Assembly (NCBI GenBank): GCA_003868215.1
Contig: QWDQ01000056.1
Coordinates: 1 to 64,000, forward strand
Direction of reading: 5' to 3'
Origin: Pseudophaeomoniella oleicola
Lineage: Eukaryota > Ascomycota > Eurotiomycetes > Phaeomoniellales > Phaeomoniellaceae
DNA: 64,000 bases
The notes beneath the pieces are model-generated. The model made no database searches and had not been told where the DNA came from. It saw only the letters and a program-made list of their open reading frames with translations. Numbering within the stretch: the stretch's first letter is position 1; each line of letters begins with the position of its first letter. The position numbers and the translations under genes are program-made. Shown piece by piece: positions 45,018-55,562 of this stretch.

Positions 45018-46343
45018 ATGGCCCGCGTGCGTGTCAGGTCCAAGTCGCTGCTGCTTCTAACAGTTCTATGTGCCTGTGTTGTGACTGTTGGAGCAGAGCT
45101 ACTGTCTAGCAAATATGACAAGTCGGTCGGCCAATTGAGCAAAGGTCAAATTGAGGAGCAGCTTCAGGTTCGTTTGAGCAGTGATAGATATAGTTGACAT
45201 GTAATTGACTCGGTATTGTAGGAATGTTCCTTCGTCGAGACTTTGACCAAGTACAAAAATGAGGCTGCGCCTCCCAAGGCATCATGGACAGCGAAGTTGT
45301 TCGCTGTTGTCTTTCCTTCGGCTTCACCAGCGATCAATTCGCTCCTCGCGACGCTGTATATCTCGGGACCACCAAATTTCCTCCTTGCGCTTTGTCCCAC
45401 CAACGTCGATCCCGCGTCCTTGAGTATAATGGTCGCATTTGCAGTTGGGGGTTTACTCGGTGACACGTTGTTTCATCTACTTCCAGAGATATTCCTCGGT
45501 GAAGTCGCAGAAGGGGAGGTACGCTTTGTCATGATAGAACCGAACCGCAACCTCCTCCTTGGTGTTGGAATCATGGTTGGGTTCCTTACATTCGTGGCCA
45601 TGGACAAAGGGTTGCGCATCGCCACTGGTGGTGAAGGTCACTCTCACGACCATAGCCACGGCCATGGGGCAGAGGATTCAACCCCAGTGAAAGGCACTTC
45701 TTCGGGAGCTTCTACAACATATGCCAATGGCGAACTTAAGAAGCGCAATAAGACCGACTCGGCTCTGGACAAGCCTCTCCCCTCGCCTCCCGCTGCTTCT
45801 GACCCCTCAGCTTCAATCAAGATGTCCTCCTATCTCAACATTGTAGCCGACTTCACCCACAACATCACCGACGGTCTCGCTCTTTCTTCATCGTTCTACT
45901 CATCGCCGACACTGGGCGCAACGACATGCATGGCAGTGTTCTTCCATGAAATCCCTCACGAGGTCGGCGACTTCGCACTCCTGATCCAAGGAGGCATGGA
46001 CAAAAAAATGGCTATGGGCATGCAATTCGTCACCGCCCTCGGCGCCGTTCTAGGAACATGTATCGGCATCGCCGTCCAAGAATTCGGAGGCGGTAACTCC
46101 TCCACCACCACAAGCTCCACGACAGGCATCCCCGTCCCCGGCCTCTGCGGCACCAGTCTCACCTGGGGCGACATGTTGCTGCCGTTCACGGCGGGGACCT
46201 TCCTGTACGTCGGCACCGTCGGCGTGATCCCGGAATTACTCGAGACGGGGCCCAACAAGGGCAAGGAGTTGAAGAACATGGCGCTTCAATTTCTGGCTAT
46301 GGGCGTCGGCGCGGCTATCATGTTGGCTATTTCATGGTCTTAA
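45018..46343 (+). CDS. ZIP-family zinc transporter, KE4/SLC39A7 (Yke4) type
   Basis: Two exons, 45018-45167 and 45222-46343, give 423 residues. The start at ATG 45018 opens directly into a signal-like hydrophobic stretch (MARVRVRSKSLLLLTVLCAC); upstream in-frame codons would bury it. Visible features are the helix I region IMVAFAVGGLLGDTLFHLLP, a cytosolic His-rich loop (GEGHSHDHSHGHG), the LIV-1 subfamily helix IV NIVADFTHNITDGLALSSSF and helix V metal site AVFFHEIPHEVGDFALLIQ. The last helices include FTAGTFLYVGTVGVIPELLE. Both zinc-binding helix motifs are intact. Members move zinc out of the ER/Golgi or bidirectionally across the ER membrane. Confidence 0.93.
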
Positions 46344-47132
46344 ACACACTTGTGCTGTATGACGGGGTCTTATATTAGGTACGCAGGAGGGACGGGGATG
46401 GGGGGCCACGGCTAACAGCATTGTTATACGTGTACTATATTGAGCAGGCGTGATCACCTTGTCTCCGACTCGGAAGGTGAAATTTTCGAGATGAAAAGAC
46501 TCTTAAGTTAGATGTTGTATTCAGAAACTATATTCCGAATCAAAAAAAAGGTATTTTATAAAGTACTACCACTAGCTTTCTGTGTACTTTTGACAGTAAT
46601 TTCCGTATTTGCCCACAAGATTGTCCGCATTGATATATGCGCCCCATGCTTTCCACCAATGTTTTCGTGCGGGCGTTTTAGTCATGACCTTCGTCCCCAA
46701 CTGGTCGTTTGTGCTGATAATGAATTTTCCGTGTCGTCTTTTGTCGCCGTCTTGCTTCTGATGCTTGAGAAGCAAGCCCGTGGCGATTTGGTCGTGGCTG
46801 GTTTCATGGTGGTGTATGAGGGTTACACGGCTGGTCTTTGTTGGTCTTTCGTACTGGTTGGTTTGATGCTGTGACCGTTCTGCTTCCTGGTGCAGCGTGA
46901 ACGATCAACTAGAAGCCGTGCTGCTTTTAGTTGTTGCCGGCAATGAAAGTAAACCATTGCCAAAGTTGCTAGGTGTAGCGTTCATCATGCCGTGCCTTGG
47001 GGTTCAGGCTGCAGCCATGCGGTCGTTGTACATAAGAAGGCAGATGATGAATCTATTGACTAGACGCTTTCCAGCTCCTGCAGGGGTGACTCTATGCTCG
47101 AAATTGTGACTCGAAAGTGACAATATAGCGTC
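46344..47132. other. Convergent spacer ZIP gene / NOP16
   Basis: About 0.79 kb between two 3' ends. On the minus strand a frame of about 100 codons without an ATG start runs to a stop at 46572 and contains HWWKAWGAYINADN; I could not assign it. No repeat was seen. Confidence 0.5.
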
Positions 47133-47869
47133 TCAATCCACGGCATGCTTCTTTGCCCACTTCTGTACCCTTCGCTTGATGTCGCCTACGCTTTGTTGCA
47201 TGACGTTGAGCTTTTTATCCCGAAACATCGCACCATAGTCGTCGCCATGTGCTTCCACCATGCTCCTCACCCATTCTTCCTCTCTCTTGCTCTGTTGTCT
47301 TGGCCGTTTTGCGCGAGCGACCAATTCCTCTTCGGCATGTGCTTGAGCCTCAAGATCGGCAACGATACCCTTGCTTGGCTTGGAAATGGGCTCCTCTGGC
47401 TCGGGAGATGACAACTCGTTCAGAGGGTCATTGAGCGGGTTTGCTTTGGTATTGTCGTTGATCACTCGTAGGATTTTCCCTGTCTTTGGATCTCGCTCGA
47501 CACGGGCTTCTGTAGGTTTCAAGGTCTTCGGCTTTGCTGTAGGAACAATGGCCAGAGGATCAACGTAGCCCCCAGTTGTGTCTGCCGATGCATTCTTCGT
47601 TGACTTCTTCTCAATGCCTCCAGTTGGTGCGTTTAGTCTCGAGGACAGCCCCAGTCTTTGGTAATTTTGCGTGAGCGTCAATGAACGGTCCCTAGCAGCA
47701 GTCAGTGATTGTCACTGGAATTGATCAAGCATACTCACCAATTCTCGGCGATGATAGCATTGCCCATGAAATCAATCTTCTTCCGCCCAGTCTTCGTTCG
47801 GCCTCTTGGAGTAGCTTTGACTTTATTGATTGAAGAGCGATTCTTCTTTTTCTGACGTTCTCGACCCAT
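47133..47869 (-). CDS. NOP16: Nucleolar ribosome-biogenesis protein Nop16
   Basis: Two exons, 47869-47739 and 47691-47133, give 229 residues. The N-terminus [18 protein letters not shown] is the basic Nop16 start. The splice junction restores [20 protein letters not shown], the core signature, followed by RLGLSSRLN. The C-terminal block has [40 protein letters not shown] and VQKWAKK. Nop16 is a component of 66S pre-ribosomal particles needed for 60S subunit formation in the nucleolus. Length and motifs are normal for filamentous fungi. Confidence 0.95.
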
Positions 47870-48466
47870 GGTGATGCGTATATACTACAACGAAAGGCAA
47901 CAATTGCAGCACGTTGGGCAGATGTAATGCTGTTACACGTATATACACTGCGCAGGCTTGTCTTGGGCAAAAAAAAATCGCGACTGTGCTTATCGCTTAC
48001 TTATCGGTTCATTGAATCCTTGGCATTGACACCCTCTTGTATTGCCTAACCAAGACCACTTGAGGAGAACTTGTCTTAGTATTAGTAGACATTATCAATA
48101 ATGCTACCCACCACAGAAAGGATCTATCCTGTGTAGTCAAAGGCAGAGACATCATGTGTCATTGCTCATCCTTTAGCATCGCTATTTCTTCTTGTCCGGC
48201 GCAAAACAGAAAGCAGTCTTGTAAATAGATAGACGGATAGTACATAAAAGCTGTCCCAAATGTACACCTGATGCTATTGGAACAATTCAGAACGCCTTCG
48301 CGCATCTTCTGACTTCAAAACAATCGACAAAATCATCTCGCAGGTCTCCAAGCCTAATCCCTAATACGCCAATGCCTTCCTATTCCATGCCTTCCTAGCC
48401 CTCCCATTCCTTTACGGACATTATCCCTTAACCTCTCAAAAACAGATACATAACTACCACATCTCT
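47870..48466. other. NOP16 promoter / 3' flank of Q-rich gene
   Basis: About 0.6 kb between two minus-strand genes; it contains a poly-A run near 47970. No gene was recognised. Confidence 0.5.
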
Positions 48467-49717
48467 CTATGAGCAGGAGCGGCTCAAAGTCTGGCCAAAT
48501 GCGTCCCATCCTTTACCAGGCCAGCAAGTCTCAGCCCTCCTCTTTCCTTCTGCAATCTCCGTCGAAACCTCGCTCTCCATCTGTTGGATCCAATCCGGTA
48601 TTCCAGTCCAGGATCCCGCTCTGCGAGATGAAGTCCGTGACAAAGTAGATGGCGTTTGAGATACACGTCCAACATGACCCCTACGAGCAGATACTCGTTG
48701 AGACGGTAGGGGGGATGTGGTGCGATCAAGGCTTGCAAGATGGGCGAGAGCAGTTGAGGTCAATTGCGGACAGGGTGTAGTTGAAGCAGGTTGTGAACGC
48801 GAAGCGCTCAAATTAAGTTGAGGGCCGGTTGCGGTCGGTGTGTTGGCTGGAGGTAATCTGACCGTAGGATACGTCTGACTCGGCATGGGTCGTCCTGTCA
48901 GCGTAGGTACTTGTTGAGTTTGAACAGGTTGCGGTTGGTAGTAGCCTGTTGATTGATCTCCAGTCGAATAATGATAGCGAGGATACACCGCCTGATTCAT
49001 GCCATATGAGTCAATTTGCTGCTGTCCATGTACACTTGTCGGAATCCAGGTTGGCAAAGTAGCCATGTCGACAGTTCCTTGAGCAGACATTGACAAGTCA
49101 ACTTGCTGTCCGTAGACAACTGATCCATAATAGACAGGAAATATGGCGGTGTTCATATCATTTTGAGACAATCCAGACCAACTGGGCCCCTGTCCGTAGA
49201 AGATCGAAGGATGATAGACGGCGTATGTTTCAAGGCCCATTTCTCGTTGCAACAATCCGTCCGAGTTGACTTGCTGTACAGGTGGCAGGAAAGTGTGCCT
49301 AGGATTAGCTGCAAAACCTTCGCTGGCCTGCGTAGTTGGTGTTGGCAGGACCCAGTTGTAGATATTGTTGGGCTTGATATGTGGAACTTGAGAATATTGA
49401 AAATCAACGGTCGGTTGATACACGTTATAACCGAATGGAACACCGGTTTGCTGACTGTAACTGGTGAGATGAGGATCAATGTCTGTAAGACCAGAAAGCC
49501 GTTGCGAGTATGTCGCTTCCGAACCTCCAGTAGCCAAGTCGCTGTGATCATTACCAGCATACGTATGATCTCCGTTCAGTTCATACCCACTTGCCCCAGT
49601 GCTCATAATCGCTTGTTGGCGTTGCATTGACTCCTGCTGGAAATTCCTACCAACGTGTTGAGGTACGAAGTCTTGTTCTTCGCAGAGTCGTTGGTGAAAG
49701 GACATATTCACTGACAT
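48467..49717 (-). CDS. Uncharacterised Gln/Tyr/Ser/Thr-rich protein
   Basis: The frame is open from beyond 49786 to a stop at 48467. The first in-frame ATG is 49717 (416 residues), with another at 49705. No known domain is recognised. Residues 1-300 are rich in Gln, Tyr, Ser, Asn and Pro, like prion-like or transcription-regulator low-complexity regions. The C-terminal 90 residues are Ser/Arg-rich and end with a short acidic/Trp segment (WIQQMESEVSTEIAEGKRRA, then CWPGKGWDAFG). That tail looks more ordered and could be the conserved part. An upstream exon is possible because the frame is open above the ATG and a CAG lies near 49760. Coding status is supported mainly by length. Confidence 0.55.
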   Translation of the reverse strand: MSVNMSFHQRLCEEQDFVPQHVGRNFQQESMQRQQAIMSTGASGYELNGDHTYAGNDHSDLATGGSEATYSQRLSGLTDIDPHLTSYSQQTGVPFGYNVYQPTVDFQYSQVPHIKPNNIYNWVLPTPTTQASEGFAANPRHTFLPPVQQVNSDGLLQREMGLETYAVYHPSIFYGQGPSWSGLSQNDMNTAIFPVYYGSVVYGQQVDLSMSAQGTVDMATLPTWIPTSVHGQQQIDSYGMNQAVYPRYHYSTGDQSTGYYQPQPVQTQQVPTLTGRPMPSQTYPTVRLPPANTPTATGPQLNLSASRSQPASTTPCPQLTSTALAHLASLDRTTSPLPSQRVSARRGHVGRVSQTPSTLSRTSSRRAGSWTGIPDWIQQMESEVSTEIAEGKRRAETCWPGKGWDAFGQTLSRSCS

Positions 49718-50527
49718 TGATTGATGGCCTTCGATGGTACGATACCCGGGCCCTGTCTGTTTGCACACGTCGATAAAGCTTCGCACATGCGTCCCTTAGT
49801 GCTCTCTCTATGACAGGGTCAAGCAGGACAGGAAACGATGGATGCCCGTTTGGGGAGGTTTGCAGACGTAGAGGCAGGCGCATGGGAATGTCCATTGATC
49901 ATCAGGAGTGCATCATTCGTCGTGAGACAGGGTGAAGCGCGACTGTGTATTAGACAATGCAGGACAACGCGACGCTATTGGTGAAGGAGCAGAGCCTTGT
50001 CAATAAGACAACACAGACGCAACGGTGACAATAAGCTGCAATGAGCGAAACAAAGAGACGTTGAATAGATACTGTGATATAAGTACCCAAAGTAACCAGA
50101 GAAAGCGAGAGTAAAGAGACTACTGCTATGGCATGTCTTCATAACACCAATATGCACATGCAGGAGAAAAGACAGACCTTGCCAGGAGGTCATCAAGAGC
50201 AATTGGACAAGCTTGGCAAAGACGACAACGCCAATAGATGAGGAAGGTGCAGTGTTGACTGTAAGAGGTGTAATGTCTATCTTGCACACCGAAATGCTGA
50301 GGCTCTAGATATATACATCAAGAGCTATTGGTATCATGAATTCCAAAAAAAGATACAAATGTAACAATAAGGAAACAACTCCAATATGAATGCAAACAAT
50401 TCCCGAATCCTTCGAATTGAACATCATGAATATCGTAATCCCTAACAATCAGAACCTACAGGGAGATGTTTCACTGCCGGCTTCGCCTTGGGTTGGTCGT
50501 CCTCGTCGACTTCCGTAGCAGAGGTTA
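49718..50527. other. Intergenic between two uncharacterised genes
   Basis: About 0.8 kb. Short minus-strand frames exist (49647-49895 and 49975-50289) but show no recognisable features. Part may be the leader of the Q-rich gene. Confidence 0.45.
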
Positions 50528-51255
50528 TCAACCACTAGCGGAATCGGATGTATAAGATAATGAGTCTAGCGGTGAAACAGGGTCAAGGCCGTCTTGGACA
50601 CCAAAGCTCCTCAAGTCTTGATCCCATTTTCGCATAACGAAATAAGCCAGTTGCTTTCCATCGCCTCTTTCTTCGGCAATGAAGTTTTCGTATGCCTGAG
50701 AAGCCAGCCATTCTTTCTTCGGGAGGCCTTTGTTCTTCCGGTCCTTGCGGACTTTTGGCCATAGTCGGTTGGCTTCCTCAACAACCTCTCGGTCGATGTA
50801 ATCCCTGAGATCACCAATTTGGCAATCCATGCAAGAGTGTTTCTGACGAGGAATGGATTTGGGAAGGTCCTCATAGCTTAGTTGGCGGTCATGTAAGCAT
50901 GAGAAGTTGAGGTAAGGCTCCTTTGTATTATCTGATAATGCAAGTCAGAAGAGTTTCCCAGTCTACAGTAGAGTCTCAACGTACCTCCAGGATTGAAGAA
51001 GGAAAAGGTTCGCCATCTTCTGAGCGAACCGGACGAGAAGCTGTTCTCGGATGAGATGGTTGAGCTCCGAGACAGGAGGGAGCGTTCAGCCAAGTCAGGG
51101 TTATGAGCTCTTTGGCAATCCATACAGGGGACCGATTGCGGTGAGATGGGGCTCGCTCTGGGGTGTAATCTTGGACACGGTCCCAAGTCACAGATGTCGA
51201 ATTTGACGGCGACGCGGTGGCCGCATGAGAAGGGGAGTAAGGCGACTTTGCACAT
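50528..51255 (-). CDS. Uncharacterised cysteine-containing protein
   Basis: Two exons, 51255-50985 and 50931-50528, are joined by a 53-base intron (GTACGT donor, TTATCAG acceptor), giving 224 residues. The N-terminus has MCKVALLPFSCGHRVAVKFD with CDLGPCPRL. CMDCQ occurs twice, once before the intron (CMDCQRAH) and once after it (HSCMDCQIGDL). Paired cysteines and histidines suggest a small metal-binding module. The middle is Ser/Arg-rich, and the C-terminal part is helical and charged (REVVEEANRLWPKVRKDRKN, then KKEWLASQAYENFIAEERGD). I do not recognise the family; it resembles small lineage-specific fungal proteins. Continuity across the intron and the repeated CMDCQ motif support a real gene. 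Confidence 0.65.
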
Positions 51256-53528
51256 GATGATGGAGTGATATGTTTCAGGGTCGTTTCAACGAATCAATAG
51301 TTTGTAAGGATAATCCCATTACCTGGTTGCAGTTGACCAGCAACATTCACTGGCAGCGACGATTGATCAAATGGTTGCAGATGTAGAGGAAGGTAAGAGG
51401 CATGACCCAGGGGAGAGAGTCGGATGAGGCTGGTTTGAGGATGGAAGATGAGAAGGATAAGATAGGAAGACAACAAGGACTCAAAGGGTAGGGAGGATAG
51501 GCAGATATATGAAGTCAAGTCAGATTACCTTGAGGCATGAACCCCACGATCTCAAAGGGGACTGGACGCAAGCTCCGGTGTTTTGTTTTGCGTTATCAAA
51601 GACCCCATCAATGGTTGGAAGGATATGCAGCTCGCCAGCTCTACCATTTCCCTTCTTGGTTCTTTTCTCCAGTGCACCATGTGGGCTACCCTGGGCAGGC
51701 GAGGCAGGATAGTCAACAACATGAAGCATCAGCAACAATGATGATGATGATTTTCCCCCCGTCCGCCCCCCTTTGGCTCTGCACCTTGCCAAACTCTGTC
51801 ATGGGCGAGCAAACGATTCGCTCTTCAGACACAAAGGGTGGATTTCGAGGGTGGTAGGAAGTGGATTTTCTGAAGTCCATCGCAATGTAACGGATTCGAC
51901 CAACCAACAATTCAAAGTGGCGATGCTAAGATGATGGCGGTAATAACACCGTGTTAGCTGATACCCGATGCTTTCTATGGGAAATCGACATTAATACGGT
52001 ATCATTACACAGCCCCCGTCAATTCGCAGATTCACCGAAATACTCCCGTGCATCATCTCGTTATGTATTATGCAGTAACTTTGCAGTTACTACGTAGGAC
52101 CTACTCTACTTCGTACTGTAGTCTACTGTAGACAATCAATCTCGTCCATCAGAATATGCCAACTTGGCATCCATTCGACCCTTCAATAGGCCCAGCCCAG
52201 TCTCTGAGTCTTTCTCCGTGCTATTGCTTGGTTGAGTTTGTACTACCATAGGATCTTGCGCACATGTCAGGGCTGAGAGGCAAAGATCCCAATCTAGAAG
52301 CCCTTGAAATTGATTGCTTTGCACATCATCTAGGGTCTCGAGCATGTGGCTCTGTGATTTGCGATATTACTCAGTCAGCACGGCAACATCCTCCTTGGGC
52401 AATACGAAGCCACCCCGGATACTATTCTGCATCGTCTCAAGCCTATCTTCATCTTTCGAGTTAATCGTCATTTGCGCCCTCGTTAGCATCTTCCTTTTTC
52501 TCCTCAAAGCGAAATTGACCGTTTTGCACGTTGACTTAGTTGTGTGAAGTTCGAGGCTATTTGTCCTTCGTGCGCAATTTGGACCCTCTTCAGACACCGC
52601 GATTCTCCGTAAAATACGACCGTTTCATTCATTTCATTATCAGCCTGCCCGCAATGACGACAAGCGCGCTTTCACCCCGTTAGGATTGGTCGGGACCCTT
52701 TTCTTATCAACGCGTGGCATCTCGACTGGTCCGAGAGTGAGGCCGAGCGAGACTGCGCAGGCTCGGCAGGGCGAGAAAGGTTGGCTATGATAGGTCCTCG
52801 AGAGGCTCGGTGGGAATGGGGCTAAGGCGTATCGCCAAGTCTGCCTTTCAAGGAACAATTGGCACCAGCGAGCCAGTGCACCAGTCGAGGCTTGAACTTG
52901 CGGGCACAGCCAATCGGTTGTCGACTGTTCTGACCGACTCTCAGACCAGTCGAGCCAGTGCATCAAGGATACGAATATCTAATCTTAGGCGACCCCCAGG
53001 TCCTTGGACCCTGACGTCGGCCGGTATGTAAGGAAACCGTATCAAAGAGCCTCAATCACAACAGTAAGCAGATCTTTGACACCTGATCGACGTTATGTTC
53101 ACCGCTCCACCATATCACCGCAATGTCCACCATTTCGTCATCGGCCTCGAGCGGCATAGCCCAAGTACATAGTACTACGTAGTATTCTATCTCTAAGGTA
53201 ACTGTGGTGCTAGTCTGGTTTCGCGTGTTTCAAACGAGCACAACAATCTCCTGAGAATGCGGCTGGTTCTCTGGTGTCTCATTTCGCCAAGTAGGGCCGA
53301 GACGGCATGGGCTGGGAGTCTCGTGTGCCAAGATGCATTGAGGGCCTTCGTAGGACAACATCATCCGACCAACTCCTCCGATAAGCCGGGCTGGGAGCAT
53401 GTGTGGCTTTTGCTATCAAATGCAAATGCGAGACATGCCCGGCGTCTGCCGCTTCCATCAGACTGCAGTAGTCCATGGTATCAATTATATCAAATGGTAG
53501 ATTATAAAGAATCAACAGTCGGCAGCAT
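51256..53528. other. Long intergenic region with MITE-like inverted repeat
   Basis: About 2.3 kb. It contains an inverted-repeat structure at 52721-52954, a TACTACGTAGTA palindrome at 53173-53184, and a related GCAGTTACTACGTAG motif at 52084-52098. Short frames (for example 52136-52345 and 52367-52597, minus strand) lack ATG starts or domains. No transposase was seen. Confidence 0.55.
52721..52954. mobile_element. MITE-like element with 18-base terminal inverted repeat
   Basis: CTCGACTGGTCCGAGAGT at 52721-52738 is matched in inverted orientation by ACTCTCAGACCAGTCGAG at 52937-52954 (17 of 18 positions). The enclosed 234-base unit has no ORF of interest. Inside and across the right end, CGAGCCAGTGCA is directly repeated (52869-52880 and 52951-52962), the second copy reaching eight bases past the right arm. 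The size and layout fit a miniature inverted-repeat element, but target-site duplications are not obvious and no other full copy lies in the window. Confidence 0.45.
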
Positions 53529-54356
53529 TCATGGATCTTTCCATGTCAGCTGATATCCAAAGACAGTCCTGCGAAGCAACTCATCGCCGGGGTCTTCTTC
53601 AAACATGACCTTCTCCATGACATGCTCAAGGACCTTGGTGACTATGAACCCTTGTTCGCGGGCAATGTCGAAGAACGCCAAGTCCTTCTCGTAGAGCCAC
53701 GGCCGGTACGGGGTGAAAAAGACCAGAGCTTGTGCTTCAGAGCTTTGCTTAAGCGTCGCCGTGACTGTGCCCACGAGCTTATCATGTTCGGAATGATTGA
53801 ACAGCAAGTCAGCCAGAATCAGGAGATCAAATCGACCACCGTCCGACGGAGAAAGGTGGGCTGTCAATGCATCCGTTGCGGCACCCCAAAGATACCCTTC
53901 AGCCGCGATATTAGGGCGTGGAAGCTGCAGGTTACCGGATTTGATATTCTCTCGAAGGTTGGCAATGAGCTCAATATCTGGATAGTCAGTCACCACGACC
54001 TGCTTCGCTCCGTAGATGGCACAAGTTAAACTAGGTAGTCCGGCCCCTGCCCCGAGCTCCAGCACTGTTTTATCCTTGACAAGTACTTGGTGGTTCTCCT
54101 CGAGGAAATCTGCAATAGTTCTCCCGGCATTCCATAGCAGATGACCCTTTCAAAGATGAGCATGCGGGGAGAGACAGAAAGGAGAACGGTATCCTACCCA
54201 GAGAGGATTGTGGCCTACGAGACGAAGCTTCACAGTCTGACCCGACTTCAACGTGTGTTCAGCGTAAGTAGCCGGCTTCTCTGGCTGATAGTAGCCTTCT
54301 GGCTCATGAAAGAGGTCGCCTCCCACATTGTTATCATTATCATCATCAGACTCCAT
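53529..54356 (-). CDS. EFM7: Protein N-terminal/lysine methyltransferase Efm7 (Nnt1)
   Basis: Two exons, 54356-54198 and 54146-53529, give 258 residues. The intron lies inside the family motif and its removal recreates HNPLWGHLLWNAGRTIADFL. An ATG at 54416 would add 20 residues, but the start at 54356 (MESDDDNDN) matches the usual short acidic lead. The class I methyltransferase core shows KTVLELGAGAGLPSL, VVVTDYPDIELIANLREN, FDLLILADLLFNHSEHDKL and ALVFFTPYRPWL. Efm7 methylates the N-terminal glycine and adjacent lysine of elongation factor eEF1A. The PYRP segment is typical for this branch. Downstream residues run to KVMFEEDPGDELLRRTVFGY at the C-terminus. Confidence 0.93.
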
Positions 54357-54490
54357 GATTGAGATTGCTTCCACGGGTCTCAGGCAGTCATTGCTATCCG
54401 TTGGACCGTACAGCATAATTTGGTGTATCTGCAGCAGTCGACGGTGGGCGGCCCCACGGGAAATTTTTTAGCTCAGAGCCTCAACTGAAT

Positions 54491-54584
54491 TACTACGTAG
54501 TACCTGCCGAGGCTGCCTATCCTGCCTACCTAATCCTGCCTATCCTGCCTAACCTGCCTATCCTTGGGCAGTTACTACGTAGTA
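54491..54584. repeat. TGCCTATCC array bounded by TACTACGTAGTA palindromes
   Basis: A 94-base unit begins and ends with the perfect 12-base palindrome TACTACGTAGTA (54491-54502 and 54573-54584). The inner flanks continue the symmetry: CCTGCCGAGG follows the left copy, and the reverse complement of the right side reads ACTGCCCAAGG. The interior is about five degenerate copies of CTGCCTATC/CTGCCTAAC. It could be a very small MITE remnant or a hairpin-prone satellite. Confidence 0.6.
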
Positions 54585-55519
54585 CATAATCAAATGCCGG
54601 CCCCAAACGAGGGTTACCTTAACTGTCGCCTCGCCTGTGACAATTACCGACGGGATATCCCTGGGATACTACGGTACCTCAGCCAACTCCCACGATCAGC
54701 ATTCGTTTAATTCTGATCGTCCAAACCCCAAGACCCCAAGACCCCAAAGGTCGAGATCTGTGAGGGGTCATACTATGTACGTAGTAGTGCACGGTAAGAT
54801 GTCCCATTTCCTGTTGTTTGCAATGTTATGAAGCATCTGCATCAATGTTATATACAACGTTGTGTAAGGTGCTTGGATCCCTTGTCTCTGCCTCTACCAA
54901 ATGAGGCCAAAGATCAAATGCACCTAAGTTCATGTGTCATGTAAGGAATAGCGGTATCGCTACCACCTTAGAAGGGACCTCGGTCCACCACAGTGGCGTC
55001 CTTCGTACGAGACGAAGCCGGAGAATCCCATTGACCTTCGAAAAGGAAATTATGGAGCACAACTTCGGAATTTTCAGGGAACGAGTTCACGATCTCTAGG
55101 CTTTTTTTCCTCCTGGGTAGTGCCTCAATAGTATGGGGGACGGGTTTACTACAGTAGCATTGTGTCTCAAATCCTCCGAGGTTGTGGTCGAGAAAAGGGA
55201 GTCAGTTAATTAGATTGATGTCGAGGTAAGGATATGGAGTAATTGCATGATGCGTATCTGCAGGTTGGACATAGAGTATATCACAGGTACGGTCGATGTG
55301 AGGCTTGCTGCATCGCAGTCATTGATTTATGCCGGTGAATCATTCGTCTCGCAATAAAGGAAATATTTGTAAGTAGTTGATCGAGTAGGTAGAGAGGCAA
55401 TTGCTTTGATCATGATTAATTAAATATCTCCCGTAAGAGATTCCGGCTCGATTAATGAGGCTGACTTCCCCTTGTCGCGGGCCCTTGGCACACGCTACAA
55501 GCATCAGACCATCTTCTTT

Positions 55520-55562
55520 AACCATAACCAAAGACACGTTATGGTTATGGTTATGGTTATGG
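55520..55562. repeat. (TTATGG)4 tandem with inverted AACCATAACC
   Basis: Four copies of TTATGG (55539-55562) are preceded by AACCATAACC at 55520-55529, its reverse complement. The unit can fold back as a hairpin with a loop of about 13 bases. It is not the canonical TTAGGG telomere repeat. Confidence 0.8.

Noticed and set aside
46572-46874. Minus-strand frame of about 100 codons with HWWKAWGAYINADN
   Set aside because: The composition looks protein-like, but there is no ATG near its start, a TGA lies just upstream, and no family was recognised. It could be a relic; it was not annotated.
52136-52597. Two short minus-strand frames that might join as a gene
   Set aside because: The first begins at GTG, and the only joining intron would be about 30-36 bases. 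No domain was seen.
55539-55562. Telomere repeat
   Set aside because: The unit is TTATGG, not TTAGGG, and occurs only four times inside a chromosome arm context with genes on both sides.
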